NCBI RefSeq assembly: GCF_007992075.1
Contig: NZ_BJZO01000008.1
Coordinates: 1-64,000, forward strand
Direction of reading: 5' to 3'
From: Pararhodospirillum oryzae
Lineage (GTDB): Bacteria > Pseudomonadota > Alphaproteobacteria > Rhodospirillales > Rhodospirillaceae
Length of the DNA: 64,000 bases
Shown here: piece after piece, positions 45,501 to 55,072 of the stretch
How positions within the stretch are numbered: the first letter of the stretch is position 1
Layout of the letters: every line of letters begins with the position of its first letter
Translations under genes and position numbers: made by a program
The notes under the pieces: generated by a model
The model's database searches: none
Told to the model about the DNA's origin: nothing
What the model saw: the letters and a program-made list of their open reading frames with translations, nothing else

Positions 45501-45736
45501 TGGCCTTCATCCTGGGGGTTGTCCCGTTGATGACCGCCCGTGGCGCCGGCTCTGAAATCCAAAATGCAATCGGGACCGGCGTGTTTGGCGGGATGCTATC
45601 CGCGACAGTGCTGGCGGTTTTCTTCGTGCCGGTGCTTTACGTTGTTGTCAATCGATTGACCGATGTCAAATCATGGGGGAATAATTTTAAGAAAAAATTG
45701 GTGATGGCCCGACGAAGGATCGGAGGCGGTGCTTGA
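42590..45736 (+). CDS. RND multidrug efflux transporter (AdeB/AcrB-like)
   Basis: Inner-membrane proton-driven HAE1-family pump of about 1048 residues, with twelve predicted membrane helices and two large periplasmic loops. It begins MPHFFIDRPVFAWVIAIFI, the family N-terminus. The proton relay is present in GIIVDDAIVVVENVERIM (adjacent Asp-Asp). The C-terminal half repeats the fold, with GLSAKNAILLVEYARHLRR. AAAGG precedes; the start may be ATG 42590 or ATG 42596 (MPHFF). It begins 7 bases after the adaptor gene's stop. Substrates are unknown; family members export antibiotics, dyes and detergents. Confidence 0.94.
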   Translation: MIMPHFFIDRPVFAWVIAIFIALAGLVAIPQLPVARFPVIAPPSIGIFATYTGATVQTVNDSVVTPIEKELTSVKNVLYSESTVDSTGGVSITVTFKPGTDPELAQVDVQNRLKNAEPRLPEAVRRGGLSVEAAESGFLMVITVKSLSGETGELALGDYLTRAISEELRRVPGVGRVQQFGSERAMRVWVDPAKLAAYNLAMADVTAAITRENAQVSPGRVGDEPTVPGTKVSTPLTVQGQLNTPEEFAAIPLRARTDGSRLLLSDVARVELGAQTLAFSVSSNGKPAAAAAIQMTPGANAVSTAAAIEARLAELRTAMPKDMEVTISYNTAPFVKVSITTVIQTLIEAMVLVFLVVLLFLQKIRYTLIPTIVAPIALLGTFAVMMVAGYSINMLTMFGMVLAIGIIVDDAIVVVENVERIMSRQGLSPRDATRQAMREISGAIVGITLVLAAVFIPMGMAGGSVGAIYRQFTLSMSVSILFSAFLALTLTPALCATILRPANSHARKGFFAWFNRKFDALTARYTGAVGWVLRRGGRMVVIYALLLVAVGLGYSRVATSFVPEEDQGNFMAMFELPAGATAERTREIVATYEAHTASRPDIVESIVILGFGFSGSGPNAAQAFTSLKDWSDRETTVNDEIAAAEAAMVTIPEGTAMIMKPPAIESLGTTSGFSLRLEDRGNAGLAALKAAENQLIELASESKVLTGVMSEGLPDGQSIALKIDRQKALALGVSFSAISDMISTAVGSSYVNDFPNDGRLQQVVVQADAPARMHVEDVLRLQVRNIDGGMVPLSEVVQPVWESTPLQLERYNGYPAARISGSAAPGVSSGVAMAEMERLARKLPKSFALEWTGQSLQEKQSAAQAPVLLAASMLVVFLVLAALYESWSIPLAVMLVVPLGVLGAVLAVLARGMENDVFFKVGLITIIGLSAKNAILLVEYARHLRREGKGLCRAVLQASRLRLRPILMTSLAFILGVVPLMTARGAGSEIQNAIGTGVFGGMLSATVLAVFFVPVLYVVVNRLTDVKSWGNNFKKKLVMARRRIGGGA

Positions 45737-45754
45737 GGAATTGGAGAAATAGCC

Positions 45755-46450
45755 ATGAACAATGCCTTGATCCTCATTGTTGAAGACGAGCCCGAGATTT
45801 CTGACATCATCGGGACCTATCTGTCGCGCGAGGGGTTCCGGATCGTCACCGCGGGGGATGGAACCGTCGGGCTTGCCCATCACCTGCGCCTGCGGCCCGA
45901 CCTGGTGGTGCTGGACATCAAGCTACCGGGTCAGGACGGTTACGAGGTGCTGGCGGCGATCCGTCGCCGGGGCGATACGCCCGTCATCATGGTCACCGCG
46001 CTGGCGGAGGATCTCGACAAGTTGCAGGCACTGCGCATCGGTGCCGACGACTATGTCGTCAAGCCGTTCAACCCGCTTGAGATCGTGGCCCGTGCCAAGG
46101 CCGTCTTGCGCCGGACCATGGGGCGCGGCGGCGAACAGGTGTTGCGCGTCGGGCCGCTGACGGTGGATCCGCAGGCTTATCGCGTGGAGGTTGAAAGCCC
46201 GACGGGACCGGTGACGCTCGACCTGACGCGAACCGAATTTCGCATTCTGGCCCATATGGCCGCGAGCCTGGGCAAGGTGTTCGAGCGCTCGGAACTGGTC
46301 GATGCCTGCCTGCCGGAAGGCGAGGCGCTTGACCGGACGGTGGACAGTCATATCAGCAATCTGCGTCGCAAACTGGCGGCGGCCGGGGTTGACGGCCTGC
46401 TCGCCGGTGTCCGTGGCGTCGGGTACCGGCTAGACAACGCGCATGGCTAG
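45755..46450 (+). CDS. OmpR-family response regulator (AdeR-like)
   Basis: 231-residue regulator. The receiver domain carries acidic residues in VEDEPE, phospho-acceptor Asp54 in LVVLDIKLPG and Lys103 in VVKPFNPLEI. The C-terminal winged helix (about 130-225) ends TVDSHISNLRRKLAAAGVDG and VRGVGYRLDN, close to AdeR/BaeR. It starts 18 bases after the pump gene and overlaps the kinase gene by 8 bases. It probably regulates this operon; the inverted repeat at 41122-41164 is a possible binding site. Confidence 0.92.
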   Translation: MNNALILIVEDEPEISDIIGTYLSREGFRIVTAGDGTVGLAHHLRLRPDLVVLDIKLPGQDGYEVLAAIRRRGDTPVIMVTALAEDLDKLQALRIGADDYVVKPFNPLEIVARAKAVLRRTMGRGGEQVLRVGPLTVDPQAYRVEVESPTGPVTLDLTRTEFRILAHMAASLGKVFERSELVDACLPEGEALDRTVDSHISNLRRKLAAAGVDGLLAGVRGVGYRLDNAHG

Positions 46451-47519
46451 AAACCTGAATTCGCGGATTGTCCGCGCGATGATCGCGCTGACCCTGCTTG
46501 CCTTCGCCGTCGTTTATTTCGGGCTGACGGCCTATTTCTTTTTCATCTACGAATGGCTTTATCCGAATTCCGTGGACGACGATTTCCTGCGCACGGGTGA
46601 TGTCGTCACCCTGGGTCTGCTTCTGGGTATCGGCATATCAACCGCCTCGTTGCTCGGCTGGGTCCTTGCCCGGCGGATTGTGGATCCGTTGAAATCGGTT
46701 GCCGGGGCCGCGCGCAGGGTTGCGGAGGGGGATTTTTCGGCGCGCGCCTCCTTGCGCCGAAGCAATTTCGGCGAGGCGAGCGATCTGGTCGACGACTTCA
46801 ATCAGATGGCGGAGCGGTTGCAGCGCGCCGAGGCCGAATTGCGGTACTCGAATTCGGCGATCGCGCATGAGCTGCGTACCCCTTTGACCATCCTGCGCGG
46901 CCGGTTGCAGGGCCTGCTGGATGGCGCCTTCATCCCCAGCGCCGAGCTTTATGGCCGGCTTATCGAGCATGTGGACGATCTGTCGGGGATCGTGGAGGAA
47001 TTGCGCACGCTGGCGCTGAGCAATGCCGGTCAGCTCGATTTGCAATATTCACGTCTTGATCTGGCGGTGGAGGCCGGGGCGGCGCTGACCGCGCTTGAGG
47101 ATCAGTTCGGCACGGCCGGGATCGACACAACCCTGTCGTTGAACAGCGCCGTCACGGGTGCCGACCGCCCGCGATTGCGGCAGGCCTTCGTCGCGATTCT
47201 CGAAAACTGCTGCCGCTACGCGTCACAAAGCACGGTGCACGTCGAGACCGGGGTGGCCGGAGAGCACGTTTTCTTCCGCTGCACCGACACCGGACCAGGG
47301 CTTGCCGACGAAAGCCGCGCGCGTGCCTTCGAGCGGTTCTGGCGCGCGGACGATTCGCGGGGGCGTAGCGGTGGCGGCTCCGGTCTGGGCCTGCCCATCG
47401 TCAAGGCGATCGCGCAGGCACACGGAGGCGATGCGCTGATCCTTCCTTCCCGCGAGGTTGGCCTTGCCGTTGAAATCCGGCTGCCGCGCCGGGAACCGCC
47501 TGTTTCCATCTGTGAGTAA
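46443..47519 (+). CDS. Sensor histidine kinase (AdeS/BaeS-like)
   Basis: 358-residue membrane kinase. Two membrane helices (about 14-36 and 55-78) flank a very short periplasmic loop. A HAMP domain (about 79-132) is followed by the dimerisation/phospho-acceptor helix with His142 in NSAIAHELRTPLTILRGRLQ, matching AdeS closely. The ATPase domain has an N-box ILENCCRYA, DTGPGLADE and GGGSGLGLPIVKAI. The ATG at 46443 overlaps the end of the regulator gene. In Acinetobacter adeRS is divergent from adeABC; here all four genes run in one direction. Confidence 0.92.
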   Translation: MARNLNSRIVRAMIALTLLAFAVVYFGLTAYFFFIYEWLYPNSVDDDFLRTGDVVTLGLLLGIGISTASLLGWVLARRIVDPLKSVAGAARRVAEGDFSARASLRRSNFGEASDLVDDFNQMAERLQRAEAELRYSNSAIAHELRTPLTILRGRLQGLLDGAFIPSAELYGRLIEHVDDLSGIVEELRTLALSNAGQLDLQYSRLDLAVEAGAALTALEDQFGTAGIDTTLSLNSAVTGADRPRLRQAFVAILENCCRYASQSTVHVETGVAGEHVFFRCTDTGPGLADESRARAFERFWRADDSRGRSGGGSGLGLPIVKAIAQAHGGDALILPSREVGLAVEIRLPRREPPVSICE

Positions 47520-47607
47520 GCATGCCGCGCACGTCTTCAAGCATGCCGTCAGCGTCGCTTCCAGGGTGGAAACGGCGGCATTCTGCGTGGACGGTTTTGT
47601 GCGGGAA

Positions 47608-47684
47608 TGGCGCGCCCGAGAAGATTCGAACTCCTAACCTTCTGATCCGTAGTCAGATGCTCTATCCAGTTGAGCTACGGGCGC
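47608..47684 (-). tRNA. tRNA-Arg (ACG)
   Basis: 77 bases including an encoded CCA (plus-strand TGG at 47608-47610). Acceptor stem GCGCCCG/CGGGCGC, anticodon stem TCTGA/TCAGA around the 7-base loop CTACGGA, giving anticodon ACG; T-arm GTTCGAATC. All stems pair. It is identical to the copy at 47735-47811. Its 3' end faces the end of the RND operon 88 bases away. Confidence 0.95.
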
Positions 47685-47734
47685 ATGTCGGTCGATTTTT
47701 TACGTCCGGACCCGGACGGGGCGGGGAAGGAAGG

Positions 47735-47811
47735 TGGCGCGCCCGAGAAGATTCGAACTCCTAACCTTCTGATCCGTAGTCAGATGCTCTATCCAGTTGA
47801 GCTACGGGCGC
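47735..47811 (-). tRNA. tRNA-Arg (ACG), second copy
   Basis: Identical in sequence to the tRNA at 47608-47684, including encoded CCA, and 50 bases upstream of it on the minus strand. The pair is probably made from one transcript. ACG decodes CGN codons, the main Arg codons in this GC-rich DNA. Confidence 0.95.
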
Positions 47812-48234
47812 TTTTTCCTTGCCGCTTCCCAGCGGCGCCTCAGGGGCGTCCGGCGGGAGGACGGCTTTTTACCCGAGAGGCGCCCGGCGTGCAAGGCAAA
47901 AAGGCAAGGAAAGCGTCATTTTTTTCCATACCCCCATTCGGCGGGCGTGGCCGGTCCGCCACGGCGGCGCCGGAAGCCCTTTCCCGCCTGGGGACAACCG
48001 CAAAACCCGCTTGTGACCCTAGACCCTCTTGAGTACACTGCCGCAAAATTCTTAGGGCACCCTCGACCGTCCCAAGCACCGGCTGCCTGCGCTCCTGGGT
48101 TGGGGGCGGGAAGGTTGTTCGCGAGAAAAGCTCCGTTGCAGGTCTGGGGGGACGGCACGGCACCGGCGCGCACGGCTCCGGCAAGCGCCATCGGATCGAG
48201 GAGAGGCCCAGCCTTGGCAAAAAGGTCGTCGTCG
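47812..48234. other. Intergenic region upstream of tRNA-Arg and lipoprotein genes
   Basis: 423 bases with the divergent promoters of the tRNA pair (minus) and the lipoprotein gene (plus). An open frame crosses it but begins inside the tRNA and has no coding character. No clear promoter or small gene was seen. Confidence 0.5.
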
Positions 48235-49365
48235 ATGGCGTTCTTCAGAAACAAGCATTTCGTCCTGATCACGGCCGCCGTCGCCCTGGCCGCGTGCGAG
48301 GGGGGGAATAACGTCTTGTTCCCGTCCCTGGGGAGTTCGTCGTCAGGGAATACCGGAAGTGCCGGTTTTACCGTCGGCGCCGAGGGTGGCCCGCCGCAAC
48401 TGGGCAGCACGTATTTTGAACCCGAGGGCGTGAGCCCGGGCGCCCCCACCGGCACCTTCGTGGGCCAGAAGGTGGTGTCGTTCCGCCAGGAACTGACCCA
48501 GCTGCAAGAAACCATCCGCAGCCAGAACACCCAGCTTCAGGCGCTGCGCAACAAGACCATTCAAGACAGCAACGGCTATCACGAAAACGTGGCCAGCATG
48601 CGGGCCCGGTTGCAGCTGGGCACCACGCCCGGCAACCCCATCTTGATGAACCGTTGGGAAACCGCCCAGGCCCAGTTGAACACCATCAACCAGGACATCG
48701 TGTTGATGGACCAGCTGGCCCAGATGATTTCGGTCAACCAGGCCACCGCCGCCTATCTGATGAACTCGGTGCGTTCGTCCTACGCCATTCCGGGCGCGGT
48801 TGACGAGGATCACCGCCAGTTGCGCGTGCTGGAAGACGAAACCCAGCAGACCGTGGTCCTGATTGATCGCCTGCTGAACGAACTGGCCAGCGACATCCGC
48901 CGCCAGAGCGCCTATGTCGCCAACGAGCGCGGCAATCTGTCGTCGCTGACCTCGGCCATCCGCAATGGCCAGCTTTTCGGCGCCATCGGGCCCGATGGCT
49001 ACAGCACCGGCGGCACCGGTGGCGCGGTCCCCCAGCTGGCCGGCGCCCCCACCTCCTTGCGCTCGATGGGCCCGGCCTCGGCGGGCGCGGAGCCGGGCGG
49101 GGTGCCCCTGGTCGTGATCCGCTTCGATCAGCCCAACGTGCGCTTCGAGGATGCCCTGACCCGCGCCGCCCAGGCCGCGCTGGCCCGCAATCCCAACACC
49201 GTGTTCTCGGTGGTCGCGGTTTCGGGCGGATCGGCCAGCGCCGCCGCGCGCGGGGCCGAACAGGTGGTGCGGGTGCTCTCCCGCCTCGGCATTCCGCCCA
49301 GCCGGATCACCCAATCGGCCACCACCACCCCGGGCACCGACGAAGTGCGGGTGTTCGTGCGCTAA
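48235..49365 (+). CDS. Coiled-coil lipoprotein of unknown function
   Basis: 376-residue predicted lipoprotein: signal FVLITAAVALAAC with acylated Cys21. A Gly/Ser/Pro-rich spacer (22-75) leads to a coiled-coil region (about 80-260; QELTQLQETIRSQNTQLQAL and RQLRVLEDETQQTVVLIDR). A compact C-terminal domain (about 295-376) contains VRFEDALTRAAQAALARNPN and GAEQVVRVLSRLGIPPSRIT, resembling a small envelope-associated alpha/beta module similar in layout to OmpA-type C-termini but lacking their signature. AAGG lies about 9 bases before the ATG at 48235. A terminator follows. Function unknown. Confidence 0.78.
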   Translation: MAFFRNKHFVLITAAVALAACEGGNNVLFPSLGSSSSGNTGSAGFTVGAEGGPPQLGSTYFEPEGVSPGAPTGTFVGQKVVSFRQELTQLQETIRSQNTQLQALRNKTIQDSNGYHENVASMRARLQLGTTPGNPILMNRWETAQAQLNTINQDIVLMDQLAQMISVNQATAAYLMNSVRSSYAIPGAVDEDHRQLRVLEDETQQTVVLIDRLLNELASDIRRQSAYVANERGNLSSLTSAIRNGQLFGAIGPDGYSTGGTGGAVPQLAGAPTSLRSMGPASAGAEPGGVPLVVIRFDQPNVRFEDALTRAAQAALARNPNTVFSVVAVSGGSASAAARGAEQVVRVLSRLGIPPSRITQSATTTPGTDEVRVFVR

Positions 49366-49405
49366 CAAGACGAGGGAACCCTCGCGGAGGGGGCCCGCCG
49401 AAAGG

Positions 49406-49446
49406 AAAAAGGCTGGGGGCACCGGGTCCCCGGCCTTTTTTCTTTT
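49406..49446 (+). terminator. Rho-independent terminator after the coiled-coil lipoprotein
   Basis: AAAAAGGCTGGGG pairs with CCCCGGCCTTTTT (one G.T wobble), followed by more T's. It lies about 40 bases after the lipoprotein stop; the flanking A-run makes it partly bidirectional, and the EF-G-like gene converges here. Confidence 0.85.
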
Positions 49447-49553
49447 CCGGAAGGCAAACCAAGCCCGGGGGCGCTGGCGTACCGAACCGGGGATTTTCCC
49501 ATCCCCGGCCGGTAAAAGGGGGCCACGCGCCCCCCGCGGGCAAGAAACAGGAC

Positions 49554-51569
49554 TCAGGCAGCCAGGAAGGCCTTGCGGGCTTCCACCACGTCGTCGGCCT
49601 GGCGGCCGACCAGTTCCTGCAGGTGGTCGAAGGTCCAGCTGAAGGTGCCCACGCCCATGGTCGCCGAGCGCAACTCGACGATCAGGTCGTGCATTTCGGC
49701 CTGCGGCAGGTAGCCTTGAACCACGTCCCAGCCGGTCCATCCTTCCTTGGGCATGAAGCCCAGGATCTGGCCGCGCCGGGTGGTCAAGGCACGCTGGGCG
49801 CGGCTGGTGGCCTCGGTGGGCACGCTGATTTCCACCGACAAGATGGGCTCCAGCAGCACCGGATCGCACTTGGGCATGCCTTCGCGCATGGCCAGCTGGG
49901 CCGCCGAGCGGAACGCCTGTTCCGAGCTGTCAACCACGTGGTAGCTGCCGTCGGTCAGGGTCACGGACAGGTCAACCACCGGGAAGCCGAGCGGGCCGCG
50001 CGACAGGTATTCGTTGACCCCGTATTCCACCGCCGGAATGTACTGCCTGGGCACCACGCCGCCGGTGATGGTGTCGTGGAACACAAAGCCGGCGCCGCGT
50101 GGCTGCGGGCGCAAGGTCAGGTGCACGTCGCCGAACTGGCCATGGCCCCCGGTCTGGCGCTTGAAGCGGCCCTGCTGATCGACCGAGCCCCGGATGGTTT
50201 CCTTGTAGGGCACCTGCGGGCGCGAGGCATCGACATCCACGTGGAACTGCCGCGAGAGCCGGGCCAGGGCGACTTGCAGGTGGATATCTCCCTGACCCCA
50301 CAGCAGCAGCTCGCCGGTGTCGGCGTTCATGTCGACCGACAGCGAGGGGTCTTCCTCGCACAGCTTGGCCAGCGAGGCGGTCAGCTTGACGTCGTCGCCC
50401 TGCTTGCGGGTGCGCAAGGCCAGCGCGAACAGGGGGCCCAGGCGCGGCGACGGGTCGGCCACCATCTCGGCGTTGATCAGGGCGCCGGTGGTCACGCTTT
50501 CCAGGCGGCCAATGCCCACGATCGTGCCGGCGGGCACCTCGGTCCCCTTGGTTTGCTGGCCGGCGGGGAAGGTGAACAGGCCGGTGACTTTTTCGCCGCC
50601 CAGCGCCTGGCCATCCCTCAGGCCGCCCGACCACACGCGGGCGATGGACAGCTTGCCCACGTGCTCGGCATGGCGGGTGCGGAACACCTGAACGATGGGG
50701 TCCTGGCCCTCCAGCCCCAGGCGGGTCCGGGTTTCGTCCAGGGTCGGGGCTTCGTGGCGCAGCGCCTTGAGCAGGCGGCGGATGCCGTTATCCTGAACGG
50801 CGCTGCCAAAGAACACCGGGACCACCAGGTCCTCGCTCAGGTCGCGGGCCAGCGACTGGTAGATGTCTTCCTTGGGCGGCACCACGTCGGACAGCAGGGT
50901 TTCCAGCAGCGTGTCGTCGAAATCGGCCAGGTGTTCGAGCAGATCCTGGCGCTGGGAGCTTTCGCGATCGGTCAGGGCCTCGGGAATCTGGATCAGGGCG
51001 CTGGGCTGGCCTTCCTGGTAGCGGTAGGCGCGTTCGCTGACCACGTCGACGTAGCCCACGACCTTGCCTTCCTCGCGGATCGGGATTTCGCGCGCGACCA
51101 GGGGGCGGGCGGAAACCAGCTGCAACGCCTCGATCATGGCGCGCACCGACGATTCCGCGTTCTCCATCTTGTTGATGAAGATCATGTGCGGGATGCCCCG
51201 GCTGTCGAGGAACTGCAGCATCGGGGTCAGCATCACGGCCCGGGCCGGGTCGGGTTCGCACACCACCACGGCCACGTCGCACACCGCCAGGGCGTTGAAG
51301 GTATCTTGCAGGAACTCGACCGATCCCGGGCAGTCCAGGAACGTCCAGGCCCCGTTCAGGTAGGTGGTCTGGGCGATGTTGACCTCAACGGTCATTTCGC
51401 GGTCGCGGGCCTCGGGCGAGGCATCGCCCACGGTCGAATGGTCGACGACCGTGCCCTTGCGGTGGATCGCCTCGGTGGCCAGCAGGATCGATTCCATCAA
51501 GGTGGTCTTGCCACTGGAATAGGGACCCACGATGGCGGCCACACGGGGCGCGGACGCTCTGTCGGGCAT
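49554..51569 (-). CDS. Elongation factor G-like GTPase (EF-G paralogue)
   Basis: 671-residue translational GTPase of the EF-G-like family. The P-loop is GPYSSGKTT (replacing the AHVDAGKTT of canonical EF-G), G3 is DCPGSVEFL, and G4 is FINKMENAE. Domain IV/V motifs follow (GGHGQFGDVHLTLRP, TTRRGQILGF, WTGWDVVQGYLPQAEMHDLI). Because the P-loop and domain IV differ from housekeeping FusA, and no tufA/rps genes are adjacent, it is a paralogue (EF-G2-like). AGGAG is 8 bases before the ATG at 51569. Its role in elongation, recycling or stress is unknown. Confidence 0.88.
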   Translation of the reverse strand: MPDRASAPRVAAIVGPYSSGKTTLMESILLATEAIHRKGTVVDHSTVGDASPEARDREMTVEVNIAQTTYLNGAWTFLDCPGSVEFLQDTFNALAVCDVAVVVCEPDPARAVMLTPMLQFLDSRGIPHMIFINKMENAESSVRAMIEALQLVSARPLVAREIPIREEGKVVGYVDVVSERAYRYQEGQPSALIQIPEALTDRESSQRQDLLEHLADFDDTLLETLLSDVVPPKEDIYQSLARDLSEDLVVPVFFGSAVQDNGIRRLLKALRHEAPTLDETRTRLGLEGQDPIVQVFRTRHAEHVGKLSIARVWSGGLRDGQALGGEKVTGLFTFPAGQQTKGTEVPAGTIVGIGRLESVTTGALINAEMVADPSPRLGPLFALALRTRKQGDDVKLTASLAKLCEEDPSLSVDMNADTGELLLWGQGDIHLQVALARLSRQFHVDVDASRPQVPYKETIRGSVDQQGRFKRQTGGHGQFGDVHLTLRPQPRGAGFVFHDTITGGVVPRQYIPAVEYGVNEYLSRGPLGFPVVDLSVTLTDGSYHVVDSSEQAFRSAAQLAMREGMPKCDPVLLEPILSVEISVPTEATSRAQRALTTRRGQILGFMPKEGWTGWDVVQGYLPQAEMHDLIVELRSATMGVGTFSWTFDHLQELVGRQADDVVEARKAFLAA

Positions 51570-51778
51570 GGCTGTTACTCCTGAAACCGATGATAAGGGG
51601 GAAGGCAAACGGGACGACACACCGCCCGGCGTTCATCCCGGATCAAGGAAGGCAAGATGGCCCCGGAAGAAGCGGACGCGCCGTATTCCGGGCCCGGGTT
51701 TTCCTTCTGGCTTCCCCTTTTCCGGTCGAGTACCGGATGTTTTCGCATGGTTCCAGGGTGCGCGGAGGCTGGCAAGGG

Positions 51779-51807
51779 AAAAGGGCGCCCCAAGGGAGCG
51801 CCCTTTT
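51779..51807. terminator. Terminator downstream of the aminotransferase gene
   Basis: AAAAGGGCGC (51779-51788) and GCGCCCTTTT (51798-51807) are perfect complements around a 9-base loop. On the minus strand, it follows the aminotransferase stop by about 30 bases; symmetric A/T runs allow bidirectional use. Confidence 0.85.
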
Positions 51808-51838
51808 CTCTTTCTTGCAACGGTTGATCAGGCTGGGG

Positions 51839-53056
<1,218 letters not shown>

Positions 53057-53219
53057 TCAGAAGAAAAGGGAGCACAAAGGGAGGAAAAGGCAAGAGCGCA
53101 GGCGCGCGACGCGGAGCCGCTCGAACAAACCCCCGCGCCCGGATCGAGACCGGCACGGGGGCGGAGAGACTGAACCAAGGGTAGCGCGACTCGTCCGGTT
53201 ATTCAAGGCGCCACACGCG

Positions 53220-54716
53220 TCAAGCGGTCCAGAAGCGGCGGTCGAGCAAGACCAGGACAGTGAAGAATTCCAGGCGTCCCAGGACCATGGCGAACGACAG
53301 CACCCACTTGGCCACGTCGGGCAGGGGCGCGAAGTTGCCCACGGGGCCGATGATCGGGCCCAGGCCCGGGCCCACGTTGCAAATCGCGGTCGCGGCGCCC
53401 GTGAGGGCGGTCACCCAATCAAGGCCGGTGGCGGTGAGGATGAGCGCGATCAAGGAGGTGGTCGAGCCCATGGCGAAAAAGAACAGGAGCACCGAAACCG
53501 AGATGTCGTCGTCGATCGGACGCCCGCCGTAGGTGGGCAAGATCACGGCGTTGGGCAGATGGCGCCGGCGGATGTGGGTGCGCAGGATCTTGAGCGAGAT
53601 TTGCAGGCGGAACATCTTGATGCCGCCGGCGGTCGAGCCCGTGCATCCGCCCACGAAGGTGAGCATGAACACCATCAAGACCGGATACGATCCCCACAAG
53701 GTATAGTCTTCCGACGCGTAGCCGGTGGTGCTGACGATCGAGGTCAGGTTGAAGGCGGCGGCGGTCAGCGCCTTGAAGAACTCGACGTCGGTGGTCAGCC
53801 AGCGCCAGCCGGCCACGGCCAGCCAGCAGGTGACCAGGAAGATCACGAAGCCCCGCACCTGATGGTCGCGCCACAAGATCAGGGGGTTGCCGCGCACCGC
53901 CCGGGCATACAGGGGAAAGGGCAGCGACCCCATCATCATCCCCAGCGTGGAGATCCACAGGCCCAGGGTGGTCATGCCAGCCAGCGAGGCGTCGGAGTTG
54001 GCGTAGCCGCCGGTCGACACCGTCGAGAACGCGAGGCATACGGCGTCGAACGGGGTCGAGCCCGCCACCAGGTAGCCGATGGTGATCAGGATCGTGAGCG
54101 CGATGTAGATGGCGGTGATCGACACCCCAAGCGCGCCAATGCGGGTCAGGCCGTGCTCGGTGGTGTCCGAGCTTTCCATGCGAAACAGCTGCATGCCACC
54201 GACTCGCAAGGCGGGCAGCAGGACAATGGCCATGCCGATGATGCCAATGCCCCCGATCCACTGCAAAAGCGCGCGCCAGAACAAGAGGCCGGGCGGCTGG
54301 GTGTCGAGCCCCGACATCACGGTGGAGCCGGTGGTGGTGAGGCCCGAGACGCTTTCGAAGTAGGCGTCGCTGAAGCTCATGCTTTCGGCCGAGAGCATGA
54401 AAGGCAGGCTGCCGACCACGCCCAGGGTCACCCAGGCCAGGGCGGTGAGCACGAAGCCCTGGCGCAGGTTCAAGCGCAGATGGGGGCGGTGGTTGCCCAG
54501 CACCAGCAGCAGGCCCACGAACACGCTGATGCCCGCCGCTTGCAAAAAGGCCCCCCAGTCCTTGTCATGCACCAGGGCATCCAGCAGCGCCGGCGCCAGC
54601 ATGGCCACGCCCAGCCCGGTGACCAGAAGGCCAAGAACGAACAAGACCGGCACCAGGTCGACACTCCCCAGGCGCAGGCCGGCGAGGGCGACGTCCCGGG
54701 GGGCGGATGGGGCCAT
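53220..54716 (-). CDS. trkH: TrkH-family potassium uptake protein
   Basis: 498-residue K+ translocating subunit with about ten to twelve membrane segments arranged in four repeats. Selectivity-filter loops are visible as VSGLTTTGSTV, FSTVSTGGYAN, LTSIVSTTGYAS and AICNVGPGLG; GCTGSTAGGIKMFRL is the conserved loop beside the third filter. It works with a NAD-binding TrkA, which is not present. GGAG lies 7 bases before the ATG at 54716; an upstream in-frame start at 54746 is weaker. Confidence 0.94.
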   Translation of the reverse strand: MAPSAPRDVALAGLRLGSVDLVPVLFVLGLLVTGLGVAMLAPALLDALVHDKDWGAFLQAAGISVFVGLLLVLGNHRPHLRLNLRQGFVLTALAWVTLGVVGSLPFMLSAESMSFSDAYFESVSGLTTTGSTVMSGLDTQPPGLLFWRALLQWIGGIGIIGMAIVLLPALRVGGMQLFRMESSDTTEHGLTRIGALGVSITAIYIALTILITIGYLVAGSTPFDAVCLAFSTVSTGGYANSDASLAGMTTLGLWISTLGMMMGSLPFPLYARAVRGNPLILWRDHQVRGFVIFLVTCWLAVAGWRWLTTDVEFFKALTAAAFNLTSIVSTTGYASEDYTLWGSYPVLMVFMLTFVGGCTGSTAGGIKMFRLQISLKILRTHIRRRHLPNAVILPTYGGRPIDDDISVSVLLFFFAMGSTTSLIALILTATGLDWVTALTGAATAICNVGPGLGPIIGPVGNFAPLPDVAKWVLSFAMVLGRLEFFTVLVLLDRRFWTA

Positions 54717-55072
54717 GGTTGATCTCCGCAAGACAGCAAAAGCCAAGGGGAGGCGTCCTCACGGCGCCTCTCCGGCCGGTCCCGAGGGTACCAGAGCCTT
54801 GGGGGAGTGCAAGAACCAAGGGGAGACGGGCCAGGGCAATCAGGTGAAGCCCTGGATGCCGTCGCAAGAGGGCTCCCCAACGCCGCGAGAGCGGCGCGCC
54901 CTGGTTCGATCGATCCGCCGGATCGGTTTGGTGTTTTTCATCTGGGCATGGCCGATTTCGCACGCAAGAGAGCGGGTGCCCCGGGCCGGGGACACCAGGA
55001 TCCTTGACCCCGCCCCGGCGGGCGGGGCCCAATGGGCGCCCTTTTGGTTTTCCTTCTGGTCGAGGGGTTGGC
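54717..55072. other. trkH/hydrolase intergenic region with hairpins
   Basis: 356 bases between divergent genes. Two GC-rich hairpins are seen at 54975-54996 (GGTG-CCCCG/CGGGG-ACACC) and 55008-55027 (CCCCGCCC/GGGCGGGG). No T-run follows and no small gene is apparent. Confidence 0.5.

Noticed and set aside
41182-47684. A genomic island bounded by the palindrome and the tRNA
   Set aside because: No integrase, no direct repeat of the tRNA 3' end and no target duplication were found; kept only as a low-strength finding.
47797-48234. N-terminal extension of the coiled-coil lipoprotein
   Set aside because: It starts inside the tRNA gene and would precede the lipobox signal peptide.
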